From Prevotella sp. P3-122 (GTDB lineage Bacteria > Bacteroidota > Bacteroidia > Bacteroidales > Bacteroidaceae), in the NCBI RefSeq assembly GCF_002251365.1, contig NZ_NPJH01000079.1:62001-126000 (forward strand): a stretch of 64,000 bases of DNA. Reading direction: 5' to 3'. The notes beneath the pieces were generated by a model, which searched no databases, was not told the origin of the DNA, and saw nothing but the letters and a program-made list of their open reading frames with translations. This document shows positions 8,415 to 18,828 of this stretch, piece by piece. The translations under genes were made by a program, and so were the position numbers. How positions within the stretch are numbered: position 1 is the first letter of the stretch; every line of letters starts with the position of its first letter.

Positions 8415-10241
8415 TTATGACATTTCCAGACCGAGAGACTCATAGAGCAGCCGCACGCCCGGATAGTTTGCTTTCAGCTCATTAAGCACGTCACGCTTGG
8501 TCATCAGGACTTTCACTTCCTCCACCTTGGCAAGCCTGAGCTGAAGTTCGATATTGCCGTTGCCAAGCGCCTTGGCCAACGTGGCCCGGATGCGTCCCTT
8601 GATGGACTGAAGCTCGTTGAGCAGGATGTCGTTGTCTACCACGACCTCAACATTTGGATAATCAGATATCTTAGGCAATAGGTTCTTCATTCTGCTCGAC
8701 AGTCCCGTCATCTCCTTCGGCATGCGGTTGCACATCAGCATCCACTGGTGACCCAGTTCCTCTTCTGTGAACAATTTGTCAGCCGACTTATCGATAGTCT
8801 CCTCTACATCCTGGCTATCATTCTGACTGTCCTTCTTTCCGAGCGTTGCAAAGGTCACTCCCAGTGAGCCGAGTTTAAGTTTTCTTCCTGCCAAAGCAGC
8901 AGGTTGCGTAGTTGCCGCGGATGACGAAGGTGTTGTGACAGCGGCTTCCGCATAGGTATTTATTGTCGTTGTCTGTGTTGCCACATGTGCTGCAACTGCC
9001 GCAGCGGATCCTTCGCTTCTCCTTGCCACGACAGCATTTCCGGCTACAGCCACCTGCGATGCTGCATTCTGCCGGACACCAGCTATTTTTCTGAACAGGG
9101 TTTTAAGTCGTCTGGGGCTACGCCCCGATGATGCTCCCTCGTCATCGGCCTGCGTCAGCTGAGCCACCTCGATGAGCGTCAGCTCCACCAGCAAGCGCTT
9201 GTTTGAGCTTTGCTTGTAGTTGACATCGCAGCGGTTCATAATCTTGAGGGCGTTGTACAGGAACTTAATGGGGCATTTCTGCGCCTGCTGTTGGTAGCGC
9301 TGCCGTTGTGTCTCGCTGGCCTCAAGCAGCTTTGTCGTCTCCGGGTCCTTCGCCATGAGCACATTGCGCACATGGCTCGCAAGCCCCACTATCAGGTTGC
9401 CGCCATCGAAGCCCTTCGACAGCACACCATCGAGGAGCAGCATAATGTCGGGCACCTTGTTCTCAAGGGCGAGGTCTACGATGTTGAAATAATTGTCAAC
9501 GTCGAGGATGTTCAGGTCTTCGAGTACCTTCTGGTAGGTGATGTTCCCCTGACAGAAGCTCGCTGCCTGGTCGAAGATGGACAGAGCATCACGCATACCT
9601 CCGTCGGCCTTCTCGGCAATTAGGGCAAGTGCCTCGTCCTCGTAGGATATGCCTTCCTTTTCTGCCACCATCTTCAGATGGTCGATGGTACCTTGGACGG
9701 TCATCCTCTCGAAGTCATAAATCTGACATCGGGACAGGATGGTGGGCAAAATCTTATGCTTCTCTGTCGTGGCCAGGATGAAGATGACATGTGCGGGCGG
9801 CTCCTCCAGAGTCTTGAGGAACGAGTTGAAGGCTGCCTGCGACAGCATGTGTACCTCGTCGATGATGAACACCTTGTATTTTCCCACCTGCGGGGGGATG
9901 CGCGTCTGCTCCATGAGTGTCTTTATCTGCTCCACTCCATTGTTGCTGGCAGCATCAAGCTCAAATATGTTGTACGAGCGTTGCTCGTTGAAAGCCTTGC
10001 AGCTCTCACACACGCCGCAGGCATCGCCGTCGGCAGTAGGGTTCATGCAGTTTATAACTTTTGCGAAGATGCGGGCACAGGTGGTCTTGCCCACTCCTCG
10101 TGGTCCGCAAAACAGATATGCGTGCGCCAGCTTACCACTTCGCACGGCATTCTTCAGCGTTGTCGTAAGCGACTTCTGACCCACTACCGAGTCGAAGGAC
10201 ATTGGCCTGTACTTACGCGCGGAGACTATATAGTCATTCAT
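8415..10241 (-). CDS. dnaX: DNA polymerase III subunit gamma/tau
   Basis: 608-residue clamp-loader ATPase. The AAA+ domain (about 1-220) has Walker A GPRGVGKTT at 46-54, zinc cysteines C65, C75, C78 and C81, and Walker B VFIIDEVHML at 124-133, followed by ATTEKHKILPTILSRC. A collar domain follows to about residue 370. An alanine- and threonine-rich linker of about 100 residues leads to a tau-type C-terminal domain that would contact the polymerase. No A-AAA-AAG slippery site for a separate gamma product was seen. Confidence 0.95.
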   Translation of the reverse strand: MNDYIVSARKYRPMSFDSVVGQKSLTTTLKNAVRSGKLAHAYLFCGPRGVGKTTCARIFAKVINCMNPTADGDACGVCESCKAFNEQRSYNIFELDAASNNGVEQIKTLMEQTRIPPQVGKYKVFIIDEVHMLSQAAFNSFLKTLEEPPAHVIFILATTEKHKILPTILSRCQIYDFERMTVQGTIDHLKMVAEKEGISYEDEALALIAEKADGGMRDALSIFDQAASFCQGNITYQKVLEDLNILDVDNYFNIVDLALENKVPDIMLLLDGVLSKGFDGGNLIVGLASHVRNVLMAKDPETTKLLEASETQRQRYQQQAQKCPIKFLYNALKIMNRCDVNYKQSSNKRLLVELTLIEVAQLTQADDEGASSGRSPRRLKTLFRKIAGVRQNAASQVAVAGNAVVARRSEGSAAAVAAHVATQTTTINTYAEAAVTTPSSSAATTQPAALAGRKLKLGSLGVTFATLGKKDSQNDSQDVEETIDKSADKLFTEEELGHQWMLMCNRMPKEMTGLSSRMKNLLPKISDYPNVEVVVDNDILLNELQSIKGRIRATLAKALGNGNIELQLRLAKVEEVKVLMTKRDVLNELKANYPGVRLLYESLGLEMS

Positions 10242-10306
10242 TATCGGGATGATGTTTTGGTTGCACTTTCTCCAAGCCGCAAATGGCGTTGAAGCATAAT
10301 CATCTG

Positions 10307-10314
10307 CAAACTTA
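10307..10314 (-). promoter_or_regulatory. dnaX promoter -7 element
   Basis: On the minus strand this reads TAAGTTTG, a full match to TAnnTTTG, 66 bp before the dnaX start. The 330-bp gap to the divergent transporter gene otherwise holds only that gene's promoter. Confidence 0.6.
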
Positions 10315-10459
10315 CAAATTATTTTCCAAATACCGATATCATTGCTGAGGAAAAAAGATTTTTTCGCTCAACTTCACTCAACTTTAGCTGGTAACAACAA
10401 TACATTAGTTATGGTGAAAAAAAGTGTCTCTTGTATTATTGCGTTTCGTATATTTTGTG

Positions 10460-10467
10460 TACTTTTG
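10460..10467 (+). promoter_or_regulatory. Promoter -7 element of the SBF-type transporter
   Basis: TACTTTTG matches TAnnTTTG, 105 bp before the start at 10572. No convincing -33 box is seen at normal spacing. Confidence 0.5.
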
Positions 10468-10571
10468 CCAACAATTCCGCGACATTCCCCGCTTGTCAGA
10501 CAAAGCTGAGAATAGAGACACATTCAGTGCCGTCCCTGCCGCCATATCTCTATTAATTTATTATCAACGAT

Positions 10572-11615
10572 ATGATGAAAAGACTGATTTCCCTCCTCCG
10601 CATCTGGAAGTTGCCCGTGTCGATGCTCACGGGTGTGTTGCTGTACTACCTCCTCAAGGCCCTGCTGCCTGCTGGCGGCGATGCGGAAAGTGCTTTCTAT
10701 AACGTCGTGTCTCATTTTCTTCAGCCGTCGCTTATTTTCGTCATGCTTCTGCTCTCTTTTCTCCGTGTCGACGTTCGTGACCTGAAGCCCCACCGCTGGC
10801 ACATCATCCTCCTCGCCGTACAGTCCTCTCTATTCGTGCTCAGTTCTGTCGTTGCACTGCTCATCCCGCCTACAACAGTTGGATGGCGACTGATGGCAGA
10901 GGGTGCGATGCTCTGTTTCATCTGTCCTACGGGCACAGCCTCAGCCGTCATCGTACAGAAACTCGGAGGCTCTGTCAGCGGAGATGTCACCTACATCGTG
11001 CTCTGCAACATGATGGTGTCGCTGCTTGCGCCTGCTTTCCTCACCCTTGTCGAGCCTCATGCCGGACTCGGCTTTATGACAGAGTTTTTCATGATTATGG
11101 GCAAGGTCTTCCCGCTCCTGCTCTTCCCGCTCCTTGTCTCGTTCGTTATCCGTCACTATGCGCCACGACTGCTTGAGCGTCTTCTCTCCGTGCCCGACCT
11201 CGCTTTCTATCTATGGCTCGTAGCCCTTGCCCTCGCCATCACCGTGACGGTTCGCACTATAGCCGAGAGCGACATCGCCCTTGTGCATCTTGTCGGTCTG
11301 GCAGTGGTGAGCGCATTGTGTTGCGTGGCGCAGTTCCGGGTGGGCCGCTGTGTGGGCCGTCGTTGGAAACAGCCTACGAAGCCGCTGTCAGAGCTGCCAC
11401 CCTCGGCGTTGTACCCCAACGGATATGTCGATGCTGCCGAGCGTTCTGCCATCACTGCTGGGCAGGCGATGGGACAGAAGAACACCGTCTTCGCCATCTG
11501 GATGGGCCTCGTCTTCCTCAACCCCGTAACCTCAGTGGTAGGCGGCTTCTACAGCATATGGCACAATTTGATAAACTCATGGCAGCTATACAAGAAAGCT
11601 AAGGTGGCGAAATAA
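10572..11615 (+). CDS. Bile acid:sodium symporter-family transporter
   Basis: 347-residue integral membrane protein with about nine or ten hydrophobic segments. It fits the bile-acid:Na+ symporter (SBF/BASS) superfamily. Landmarks are the FICPTGTASAVIVQKLGG segment with its conserved PTG, and a second repeat near SAITAGQAMGQKNTVFAIWM, where charged and polar residues would bind Na+. Family members import bile acids, pyruvate, pantothenate or other organic anions; the substrate cannot be assigned here. ATG at 10572 or 10575 is equally possible. Divergent from dnaX, and followed by a strong shared terminator. Confidence 0.82.
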   Translation: MMKRLISLLRIWKLPVSMLTGVLLYYLLKALLPAGGDAESAFYNVVSHFLQPSLIFVMLLLSFLRVDVRDLKPHRWHIILLAVQSSLFVLSSVVALLIPPTTVGWRLMAEGAMLCFICPTGTASAVIVQKLGGSVSGDVTYIVLCNMMVSLLAPAFLTLVEPHAGLGFMTEFFMIMGKVFPLLLFPLLVSFVIRHYAPRLLERLLSVPDLAFYLWLVALALAITVTVRTIAESDIALVHLVGLAVVSALCCVAQFRVGRCVGRRWKQPTKPLSELPPSALYPNGYVDAAERSAITAGQAMGQKNTVFAIWMGLVFLNPVTSVVGGFYSIWHNLINSWQLYKKAKVAK

Positions 11616-11684
11616 CAGACACCCTATCAAATTGGACACCCTACAAATTAAATACCCCAGAAAGTAGCTGTTTCTATTTGGTTT

Positions 11685-11741
11685 GGAAACAAACATTCAG
11701 GGCACGCCCCAAGATGGAGCATGCCCTGAATAATTGTTTCC
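11685..11741. terminator. Bidirectional terminator between transporter and rubrerythrin genes
   Basis: Nested inverted repeat: inner arms ATTCAGGGCA and TGCCCTGAAT, outer arms GGAAACAA and TTGTTTCC. It sits between two convergent genes, with A/T-rich flanks. Confidence 0.8.
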
Positions 11742-11791
11742 TACTTGCGAGAGGTTGGAGCACCGTCATTAACGAGTGCCTGTCCAACTCC

Positions 11792-12334
11792 TTACCAGTT
11801 CTGTGCCCTTACCTCGAAATAGCTCTGTGCGTGGTCGCATACGGGGCATACCTCGGGAGCAGCCTTGCCAACAACAATGTGTCCACAATTGCGGCACTGC
11901 CAGATGGTGTCGCCGTCGCGTGAGAATACTATGCCATCCTCGATGTTCTTGAGCAGCTTGCGGTAGCGCTCCTCGTGATGACGCTCAATCTCTGCCACGC
12001 CACGCATCCTTGCGGCAATCTCAATGAAGCCCTCTTCCTCTGCTTCCTTGGCCATGCGGTCGTACATGTCTGTCCACTCGTAGTTCTCACCCTCGGCGGC
12101 AGCCTTCAGATTGGACATGGTGTCCTTGATGGCACCACCCTCAAGATACTTGAACCACAGCTTGGCGTGCTCCTTCTCGTTGTTGGCTGTCTCCTCGAAG
12201 AGAGCGGCAATCTGCTGATAGCCGTCCTTCTTGGCCTTTGATGCGAAGTATGAATACTTGTTGCGTGCCTGAGACTCGCCTGCGAAGGCTTCCATCAGGT
12301 TCTTCTCTGTCTTTGTTCCTTTAAGTTCTTTCAT
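11792..12334 (-). CDS. rbr: Rubrerythrin
   Basis: 180-residue non-haem iron peroxidase that reduces hydrogen peroxide in anaerobes. The ferritin-like four-helix domain (about 1-140) carries the diiron ligands in [16 protein letters not shown] and [10 protein letters not shown]. The C-terminal rubredoxin domain (about 143-180) has the iron-binding cysteine pairs CRNCG and CPVCDH. The gene is divergent from oxyR, whose product would be a plausible activator. It has its own promoter and terminator. Confidence 0.96.
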   Translation of the reverse strand: MKELKGTKTEKNLMEAFAGESQARNKYSYFASKAKKDGYQQIAALFEETANNEKEHAKLWFKYLEGGAIKDTMSNLKAAAEGENYEWTDMYDRMAKEAEEEGFIEIAARMRGVAEIERHHEERYRKLLKNIEDGIVFSRDGDTIWQCRNCGHIVVGKAAPEVCPVCDHAQSYFEVRAQNW

Positions 12335-12382
12335 AATCTTTCTGTTTGCTATTTATTAATTATTTGGTTCTATGATTTGATT

Positions 12383-12414
12383 GCAAAGATATATATATTT
12401 TTGATATCCAGCAA
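12383..12414 (-). promoter_or_regulatory. rbr promoter
   Basis: On the minus strand, TTTG (12414-12411) and TATCTTTG (12390-12383) are 20 bp apart, a full Bacteroidetes promoter 48 bp before the rbr start. No OxyR operator could be recognised by eye. Confidence 0.75.
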
Positions 12415-12500
12415 ACAAAATGTGTCTATCAGAGAATAGAAAATATCTATATTTACATTATTTTAACGGCTTTTTCACATACTTTTATCTCCAAGTGATG

Positions 12501-12508
12501 TATATTTG
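12501..12508 (+). promoter_or_regulatory. oxyR promoter -7 element
   Basis: TATATTTG matches TAnnTTTG, 24 bp before the oxyR ATG. The divergent rbr promoter lies about 90 bp away, so one bound regulator could affect both. Confidence 0.65.
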
Positions 12509-12532
12509 CCACATATTTAATAATATACAAAT

Positions 12533-13459
12533 ATGACTTTACAGCAATTGGAATATATCGTGGCCGTGTATCGCACACGCCACTTCGTGAAGGCTGCCGA
12601 GGCATGTGGCGTAACGCAGCCTACCCTCAGCGCGATGATTCAGAAACTGGAAGCTGAGCTTGACGTGAAGCTATTCGAGCGTTCCTCCCAGCAGGTTATG
12701 CCTACGGCTATAGGGAAAGTCGTTGTTGAACAGGCATGGAAGGTTCTGAACAGAGCACGCAAGCTAAAAGATATAGTTGCCGAAGAGAAGAAGTCGCTCA
12801 CTGGTACCTTCAGACTCGGCATCTTGCCCACCATCGCCCCTTATCTGTTGCCCAGATTTTTCCCAAGACTGATGAGAGAAAACTCTTCATTGGAAATTCG
12901 GGTGGTTGAGATGAAAACCGCCTATATACGCCGTGCCATAGACAGGGGCGAGATAGATGCCGCTGTGATGGTTGATACAGGCGACCTCGACGACTACGCC
13001 CTGACGACACTCTTCTATGAGCAGTTTCTTGCTTACGTATCACCCTCTGACCAGTTGTCGGCCAAGAAAAGCATCAAGACGAGCGACCTCAGCAACGAGC
13101 TCTTATGGTTGCTCGACGAGGGGCATTGCTTCAGAGACCAGCTGGTGAAATATTGCCAGCTCAAAGCAGCCAAGACCAGTCAGTCGGCCTACTCATTAGG
13201 GAGCATTGAGACATTCATGCGCATCGTAGAGAACGGGCAGGGGATGACGTTCATTCCCGAGCTGGCCACCATGCAGCTCACTCCAACGCAGAAAGAGCTT
13301 GTTCGTCCGTTTGCCATACCAATACCAACACGCGAGGTTGTAATGGCAACATCCAAGGCGTTTGTCAGGCAAAGCCTGCTGAACATGATAGTTGGACAGA
13401 TTAGGAATAGCGTGCCCGAGAAAATGCTAAAGCTTAACAATACCGAGCAAAGAATATAA
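12533..13459 (+). CDS. oxyR: Hydrogen peroxide-sensing LysR-type regulator OxyR
   Basis: 308-residue LysR-family regulator. The winged helix-turn-helix (about 1-60) includes FVKAAEACGVTQPTLSAMIQ. The effector domain carries GHCFRDQLVKYC, placing cysteines at residues 199 and 208, the same positions as the peroxide-sensing pair of E. coli OxyR. This makes OxyR more likely than a generic LysR regulator. The protein should activate peroxide-defence genes after disulfide formation. The divergent rubrerythrin gene is an obvious candidate target. Confidence 0.94.
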   Translation: MTLQQLEYIVAVYRTRHFVKAAEACGVTQPTLSAMIQKLEAELDVKLFERSSQQVMPTAIGKVVVEQAWKVLNRARKLKDIVAEEKKSLTGTFRLGILPTIAPYLLPRFFPRLMRENSSLEIRVVEMKTAYIRRAIDRGEIDAAVMVDTGDLDDYALTTLFYEQFLAYVSPSDQLSAKKSIKTSDLSNELLWLLDEGHCFRDQLVKYCQLKAAKTSQSAYSLGSIETFMRIVENGQGMTFIPELATMQLTPTQKELVRPFAIPIPTREVVMATSKAFVRQSLLNMIVGQIRNSVPEKMLKLNNTEQRI

Positions 13460-13500
13460 TGTTCTTATCCCCGACCGCAAACAACTATCATTCTCACCCA

Positions 13501-13561
13501 CAGCCATCGTGGTACGAACTGCAGATGCCAGTCTGCAACCTGTATGTGCCATTGATGGCTG
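13501..13561. other. Nested inverted repeat upstream of lysS
   Basis: Outer arms CAGCCATC and GATGGCTG (8 bp) enclose an inner hairpin TGCAGA/TCTGCA at 13520-13537. It lies in the 343-bp gap between oxyR and lysS, upstream of the proposed lysS promoter, and could be the oxyR terminator or an unrecognised structured RNA. Nothing else is seen in this gap. Confidence 0.35.
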
Positions 13562-13764
13562 CCAGAGGGCGACATCGGTAAGACATGGCACCTGTGACGA
13601 CGGCAGGTTTTCGGACTATATCCATAATTCCGTTCTTAATATACATTATTATATATACCGCTTCCAAGCGGCAAAAACAACAAAAAGCAGGCATACTTTC
13701 CTGGGTTAGAAGATTAATTAATGAAAAAGACCCAAAAAACACATTCGCTTTCGGATTTATTTAT

Positions 13765-13772
13765 TAAATTTG
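13765..13772 (+). promoter_or_regulatory. lysS promoter -7 element
   Basis: TAAATTTG matches TAnnTTTG, 30 bp before the lysS start. The -33 region is weak. Confidence 0.55.
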
Positions 13773-13802
13773 CACTCATAAAATCATATTCGAATAGACT
13801 TT

Positions 13803-15533
13803 ATGAATATTTTAGAGCTTAGTGAACAGGAGATTGGCCGCCGCCAGAGTCTCCAGGAGTTAAGGGACATGGGTATCGACCCCTATCCTGCAGCAGAGTT
13901 TCCCACCAACGCTTTTTCAACCGACATAAGGGACGACTTCAGCGACGACGCCGAACCGCGCGAGGTTTCGGTGGCCGGTAGGCTTATGAGCAGGCGCGTC
14001 ATGGGTAAGGCGAGCTTCGCCGAACTTCAGGACAGCAAGGGACGCATACAGATATACATCTCACGTGACGATATCTGCCCGGGAGAGGACAAGGACCTGT
14101 ACAACAAGGTCTTCAAGAAGTTGATGGATATCGGCGACTTCATCGGAGTGAAGGGCTTTGTATTCCGTACCCAGACGGGAGAGATATCTGTCCACGCCAA
14201 GGAAATAACCCTTCTGAGCAAGAGCCTGAAGCCGTTGCCAATAGTGAAATACAAGGACGGTGTGGCCTACGACAAGTTCGATGACCCAGAGCTGCGCTAT
14301 CGCCAGCGCTACGTAGACCTTATTGTCAACGACGGCGTCAAGGATACCTTCCTGCAGAGAGCCACCGTGCTGCGCACCATTCGCCGGGTACTCGACGAGG
14401 CCGGATATACAGAGGTAGAGACCCCTACCCTACAGGCTATTGCAGGAGGAGCATCGGCACGCCCGTTCATAACACATTTCAATGCCCTTAACGTCGATAT
14501 GTACATGCGTATCGCCACTGAGCTTTACCTGAAGCGACTCATCGTGGGCGGCTTCGAGGGTGTTTACGAAATAGGAAAGAACTTCCGCAACGAGGGTATG
14601 GACCGCAACCACAACCCGGAATTCACATGTATGGAGCTGTACGTGCAGTACAAGGACTACAACTGGATGATGTCGTTCACCGAGAAGCTTCTTGAGGCTG
14701 TCTGCATAGCCGTCAACGGAAAGCCGGAACGTGAGGTCGACGGGCAGATTATCAGTTTCAAGGCTCCCTACCGCCGTCTGCCCATACTCGACGCCATCAA
14801 GGAGAAGACTGGCTTCGACTGCAACGGCAAGAGCGAGGACGAGATACGTGCCTTCTGCAAGGAGAAGGGCATGGAAGTAGACGACACCATGGGCAAGGGA
14901 AAGCTCATTGACGAGCTGTTCGGAGAGTTCTGCGAGGGCACATACATACAGCCAACATTCATCACAGACTATCCCGTGGAGATGTCACCACTAACCAAGA
15001 AGCACCGCTCTAAGCCTGGACTGACAGAGCGTTTCGAGCTGATGGTAAACGGCAAGGAGCTGGCCAACGCCTACTCAGAGCTTAACGACCCCATAGACCA
15101 GGAAGAAAGGTTCGTAGAGCAGATGCGACTGGCCGACAAGGGCGATGATGAGGCCATGATTATTGACCACGACTTCCTGCGCGCACTTCAATACGGCATG
15201 CCTCCCACAAGCGGTATCGGTATTGGCATCGACCGCCTGGTTATGCTTATGACCGGCAAGACATATATTCAGGAAGTACTCTTCTTCCCACAGATGAAGC
15301 CAGAGAAGAAGATGCCACAGAGCACCATTGCAGAATGGGGAGAGATAGGTGTGGCTGAGGAGTGGGCATATGTTCTGCGCAAGGTCGGCTACAATCTCAT
15401 CGCTGACATTGTCGAGGAAAAGCCACAAGGACTGCAGCAGAAGCTTCTCGAAATAAACAAGAAATACAAACTCGGTTACGAGAAGCCAACACTCGAAGAG
15501 ATAGGCACCTGGATAGAGAAAGCCGCTAAATAA
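13803..15533 (+). CDS. lysS: Lysyl-tRNA synthetase, class II
   Basis: 576-residue enzyme that charges tRNA-Lys. An N-terminal OB-fold anticodon-binding domain (about 50-160) precedes the class II catalytic domain. Motif 2 is around [17 protein letters not shown] and motif 3 is [12 protein letters not shown]. It is about 70 residues longer than E. coli LysRS because of a C-terminal tail after motif 3, which I recall as common in Bacteroidetes. First gene of a probable run lysS-gpsA-pgi-HAD with gaps of 28, 55 and 11 bp. Confidence 0.97.
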   Translation: MNILELSEQEIGRRQSLQELRDMGIDPYPAAEFPTNAFSTDIRDDFSDDAEPREVSVAGRLMSRRVMGKASFAELQDSKGRIQIYISRDDICPGEDKDLYNKVFKKLMDIGDFIGVKGFVFRTQTGEISVHAKEITLLSKSLKPLPIVKYKDGVAYDKFDDPELRYRQRYVDLIVNDGVKDTFLQRATVLRTIRRVLDEAGYTEVETPTLQAIAGGASARPFITHFNALNVDMYMRIATELYLKRLIVGGFEGVYEIGKNFRNEGMDRNHNPEFTCMELYVQYKDYNWMMSFTEKLLEAVCIAVNGKPEREVDGQIISFKAPYRRLPILDAIKEKTGFDCNGKSEDEIRAFCKEKGMEVDDTMGKGKLIDELFGEFCEGTYIQPTFITDYPVEMSPLTKKHRSKPGLTERFELMVNGKELANAYSELNDPIDQEERFVEQMRLADKGDDEAMIIDHDFLRALQYGMPPTSGIGIGIDRLVMLMTGKTYIQEVLFFPQMKPEKKMPQSTIAEWGEIGVAEEWAYVLRKVGYNLIADIVEEKPQGLQQKLLEINKKYKLGYEKPTLEEIGTWIEKAAK

Positions 15534-15561
15534 GCAGCCGTAAACCATAACGCACACACTC

Positions 15562-16557
15562 ATGTTCGACTGTGGGAAAATAGCCATCATCGGTGGAGGA
15601 AGCTGGGCTACCGCCATTGCAAAGATTGTGGTGGAACATACACACCACATAGGATGGTATATGCGGCGCGATGACCGCATAGAGGATTTCAAGAGACTGG
15701 GCCATAACCCTGCGTATCTTGTTGGAGCACACTTCAATGTCGACGAGATATTCTTCTCCTCCGACCTCAACAAGATTGTCGAGGCTTACGATACCTTGGT
15801 GTTCGTAACACCCTCGCCATATCTGAAAAATCACCTGCGCAAGCTCAAGACACGCATTAGGGACAAATTTGTACTTACCGCTATCAAGGGTATAGTGCCA
15901 GATGAGAATCTTGCATGCTCGGAATATTTCCACCACGTCTATGACGTACCATACGAGAACCTCGCATGCATAGGCGGACCATCGCATGCGGAAGAGGTAG
16001 CACTCGAACGGTTGTCATACCTTACAGTTGGATGTGCCGACATTGACAAGGCAAAAGCATTCACAGAGGTACTCTCGTCTGACTTCATCAAGACCAAGAC
16101 TTCATGCGATGTCATCGGCATAGAATACTCGTCGGTACTGAAAAACGTATATGCCATTGCCGCAGGCATCTGCGGCGGACTGAAATACGGCGACAACTTC
16201 CAGGCCGTCCTCATGTCGAATGCCGTGCAGGAGATGAACCGCTTCCTCACTGCCATTCACCCTATGGAGCGTAATGTCTACGACTCGGTATACCTGGGCG
16301 ACCTGCTCGTAACGGGATATTCCAACTTCAGCCGCAACCGCACCTTCGGAACCATGATAGGCAAGGGCTACTCCGTGAAGAGCGCACAGATAGAGATGGA
16401 GATGATTGCCGAAGGCTACTTCGGAACGAAATGCATGAAGGAGATCAACCGCCACATGCACGTCAACATGCCTATCCTCGACGCAGTCTACAACATCCTC
16501 TACGAGCGCATAAATCCACAGATTGAAATAAAGCTGCTCACAGACTCCTTCAGGTAG
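15562..16557 (+). CDS. gpsA: Glycerol-3-phosphate dehydrogenase [NAD(P)+]
   Basis: 331-residue enzyme reducing dihydroxyacetone phosphate to sn-glycerol-3-phosphate for phospholipid synthesis. The N-terminal Rossmann motif is [35 protein letters not shown] and the catalytic-lysine region around [18 protein letters not shown] follow the family order. It starts 28 bp after lysS and probably shares its transcript. Confidence 0.95.
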   Translation: MFDCGKIAIIGGGSWATAIAKIVVEHTHHIGWYMRRDDRIEDFKRLGHNPAYLVGAHFNVDEIFFSSDLNKIVEAYDTLVFVTPSPYLKNHLRKLKTRIRDKFVLTAIKGIVPDENLACSEYFHHVYDVPYENLACIGGPSHAEEVALERLSYLTVGCADIDKAKAFTEVLSSDFIKTKTSCDVIGIEYSSVLKNVYAIAAGICGGLKYGDNFQAVLMSNAVQEMNRFLTAIHPMERNVYDSVYLGDLLVTGYSNFSRNRTFGTMIGKGYSVKSAQIEMEMIAEGYFGTKCMKEINRHMHVNMPILDAVYNILYERINPQIEIKLLTDSFR

Positions 16558-16612
16558 CCCCAGACACTACCGACACATAACAAGAAAAACAATTATCAAT
16601 CATAAACAAAAA

Positions 16613-17971
16613 ATGGGAAACATAACACTTGACACAAGCAAAGCTGCCCAGTTCCTCAAAGCTGGTGCAGTAGAGGCTCTTGAGCCTCAGGTAAAGGCCG
16701 CTCAGGAGGCCTTGGAAAACGGCACATGCCCAGGCAACGACTTCCTCGGATGGCTGCATCTGCCGACATCAATCTCTGCTGACTTCGTAAAGCAGATACA
16801 GGACTGCGCCGACGTTCTGCGTCAGAACTGTGAAGTTGTCGTTGTGGCTGGTATCGGCGGCAGCTACCTTGGCGCACGCGCCGTCATCGAGGCTTTGAGC
16901 AACTCGTTCGCATGGCTCGTTGGCGATAAGAAGAATCCCACTATCCTCTTCGCAGGAAACAACATCGGCGAGGACTATCTATCAGAGCTTACGACATATC
17001 TCAAGGATAAGAAGTTCGGTGTAATCAACATCTCCAAGTCAGGAACCACCACCGAGACCGCTCTCACCTTCCGTCTTCTCAAGAAACAATGCGAGGAGCA
17101 GCGTGGCAAGGAAGAGGCCAAGAAGGTCATTGTAGCCATTACGGATGCAAAGAAGGGTGCCGCACGCACATGCGCTGACAAGGAAGGCTACACATCATTC
17201 ATCATCCCCGACAACGTAGGCGGACGCTTCTCCGTACTCACTCCCGTAGGCCTGCTGCCTATTGCCTGCGCAGGCTTCGACATAGCCAAGCTCGTAGAGG
17301 GCGCACAGACCATGGAGAAGGCTTGCGGCAAGGACGTACCGTTTGCAGAGAACATCGCCGCACAGTATGCCGCCGTGCGCAACGCACTGTATGCAGAGGC
17401 CGGCAAGAAGATTGAGATTATGGTCAACTACCAGCCGAAGCTCCACTTCATGAGCGAGTGGTGGAAGCAGCTCTACGGCGAGAGCGAGGGCAAGGACGGC
17501 AAGGGCATCTTCCCTGCATCATGCGACTTCACCACTGACCTGCACTCTATGGGACAGTGGATTCAGGAAGGCGAGCGCACCATCTTCGAGACCGTGATAA
17601 GCGTAGAGGCTCCCAACCACACGCTGCTCTTCCCACACGATGAGGAGAACCTCGACGGACTGAACTTCCTCGCTGGCAAGCGTGTTGACGACGTAAACAA
17701 GATGGCAGAGCTGGGCACACGCCTGGCACACGTGGACGGTGGTGTGCCAAACATCCGCATCTCTATGCCCGAACTCAACGAGTTCTACCTCGGAGAGCTC
17801 ATCTACTTCTTCGAAATCGGCTGCGGCATCAGCGGCAACGTACTGGGCGTAAACCCATTCAACCAGCCTGGAGTAGAGGCTTACAAGAAAAACATGTTCG
17901 CCCTGCTCGACAAGCCAGGCTACGAGGCTGAGAGCAAGGCCATCAAAGAGCGTCTTGCCAACGAGAAGTAA
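16613..17971 (+). CDS. pgi: Glucose-6-phosphate isomerase
   Basis: 452-residue enzyme interconverting glucose-6-phosphate and fructose-6-phosphate. It is the shorter form of the family, about 100 residues less than the E. coli enzyme. Landmarks are [35 protein letters not shown] for phosphate binding, and the [14 protein letters not shown] signature. The catalytic Glu and His regions follow in ESEGKDGKG and the C-terminal third. It lies in a run with gpsA, so sugar-phosphate and lipid-precursor genes are grouped. Confidence 0.96.
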   Translation: MGNITLDTSKAAQFLKAGAVEALEPQVKAAQEALENGTCPGNDFLGWLHLPTSISADFVKQIQDCADVLRQNCEVVVVAGIGGSYLGARAVIEALSNSFAWLVGDKKNPTILFAGNNIGEDYLSELTTYLKDKKFGVINISKSGTTTETALTFRLLKKQCEEQRGKEEAKKVIVAITDAKKGAARTCADKEGYTSFIIPDNVGGRFSVLTPVGLLPIACAGFDIAKLVEGAQTMEKACGKDVPFAENIAAQYAAVRNALYAEAGKKIEIMVNYQPKLHFMSEWWKQLYGESEGKDGKGIFPASCDFTTDLHSMGQWIQEGERTIFETVISVEAPNHTLLFPHDEENLDGLNFLAGKRVDDVNKMAELGTRLAHVDGGVPNIRISMPELNEFYLGELIYFFEIGCGISGNVLGVNPFNQPGVEAYKKNMFALLDKPGYEAESKAIKERLANEK

Positions 17972-17982
17972 TACTATATTGT

Positions 17983-18708
17983 ATGTTCAACGAGCAGATT
18001 AAAAGCTTTATAGATAACCACGGCCTTGGGACATTCCGTCCCAAGGCTGTTCTCTTTGATATGGACGGCGTGCTCTACGACAGCATGCCCAACCATGCCA
18101 TAGCATGGCAGAAGTCCATGGCACAGTTCGGCATTAATATGACTGCCGAGGATGCCTACGCCACCGAGGGAGCACGAGGCATAGACACCATCAAGAAATT
18201 TGCCAGCATGCAGCTACACAAAGACATAAGCGACGAAGAGGCGCAGCAGATGTACGATGTGAAGACAGCAATTTTCCACAGCATGCCCGAGGCTCCCATC
18301 TTCGACGGAGTAATACGCCTTATGACCCTCATACGGCAAAGCGGACTGACAATAGGAATAGTAACGGGCAGCGGACAACGTCCTCTCATTAACCGTCTGC
18401 TCACCGACTTCGGCAACTTCATAACTGCCGGGCGCATTGTCACGGCATACGATGTCACACATGGCAAGCCCGCTCCTGACCCATACCTCATGGGAGCTGC
18501 TAAAACAGATGCGGAGCCTCACGAGTGCATTGTCGTAGAGAATGCACCACTCGGTGTCAAGGCTGGCGTAGCGGCAGGATGCCTCACCATAGCCGTGAAC
18601 AGCGGTCCCCTACCCGACTCAGTACTCTCCGACTGCGGTGCACACGTCGTACTGCCAAGCATCAAAAGGCTTGCTGAGGTATGGGAAGAGACACTCAACA
18701 AACCATAG
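17983..18708 (+). CDS. HAD-superfamily hydrolase (beta-phosphoglucomutase-like)
   Basis: 241-residue HAD phosphatase or phosphomutase. Motif I is LFDMDGVLYDS, with DMD supplying the nucleophile and acid/base aspartates. A helical cap domain follows (about 40-110). Motif II is in GIVTGSGQ, and motif III/IV is around KPAPDPYL and VVENAPLGVKAG. The start lies 11 bp after pgi, so it is probably the last gene of that transcript. A sugar-phosphate substrate is plausible from the neighbourhood but not shown. Confidence 0.88.
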   Translation: MFNEQIKSFIDNHGLGTFRPKAVLFDMDGVLYDSMPNHAIAWQKSMAQFGINMTAEDAYATEGARGIDTIKKFASMQLHKDISDEEAQQMYDVKTAIFHSMPEAPIFDGVIRLMTLIRQSGLTIGIVTGSGQRPLINRLLTDFGNFITAGRIVTAYDVTHGKPAPDPYLMGAAKTDAEPHECIVVENAPLGVKAGVAAGCLTIAVNSGPLPDSVLSDCGAHVVLPSIKRLAEVWEETLNKP

Positions 18709-18828
18709 ACATTCTACCAACTACAACCACCCTAATTAATTATTGGTTGCTGATAAATGAATCAATGCACCTTTGATACGTGTTCGTAAGGGCAACCTGC
18801 CTGATAAATGGCTTTTTGCTGTAAGGCC

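Noticed and set aside
8415..10241. Programmed frameshift making a separate gamma subunit
   Set aside because: No A-AAA-AAG slippery sequence was seen in the expected part of dnaX.
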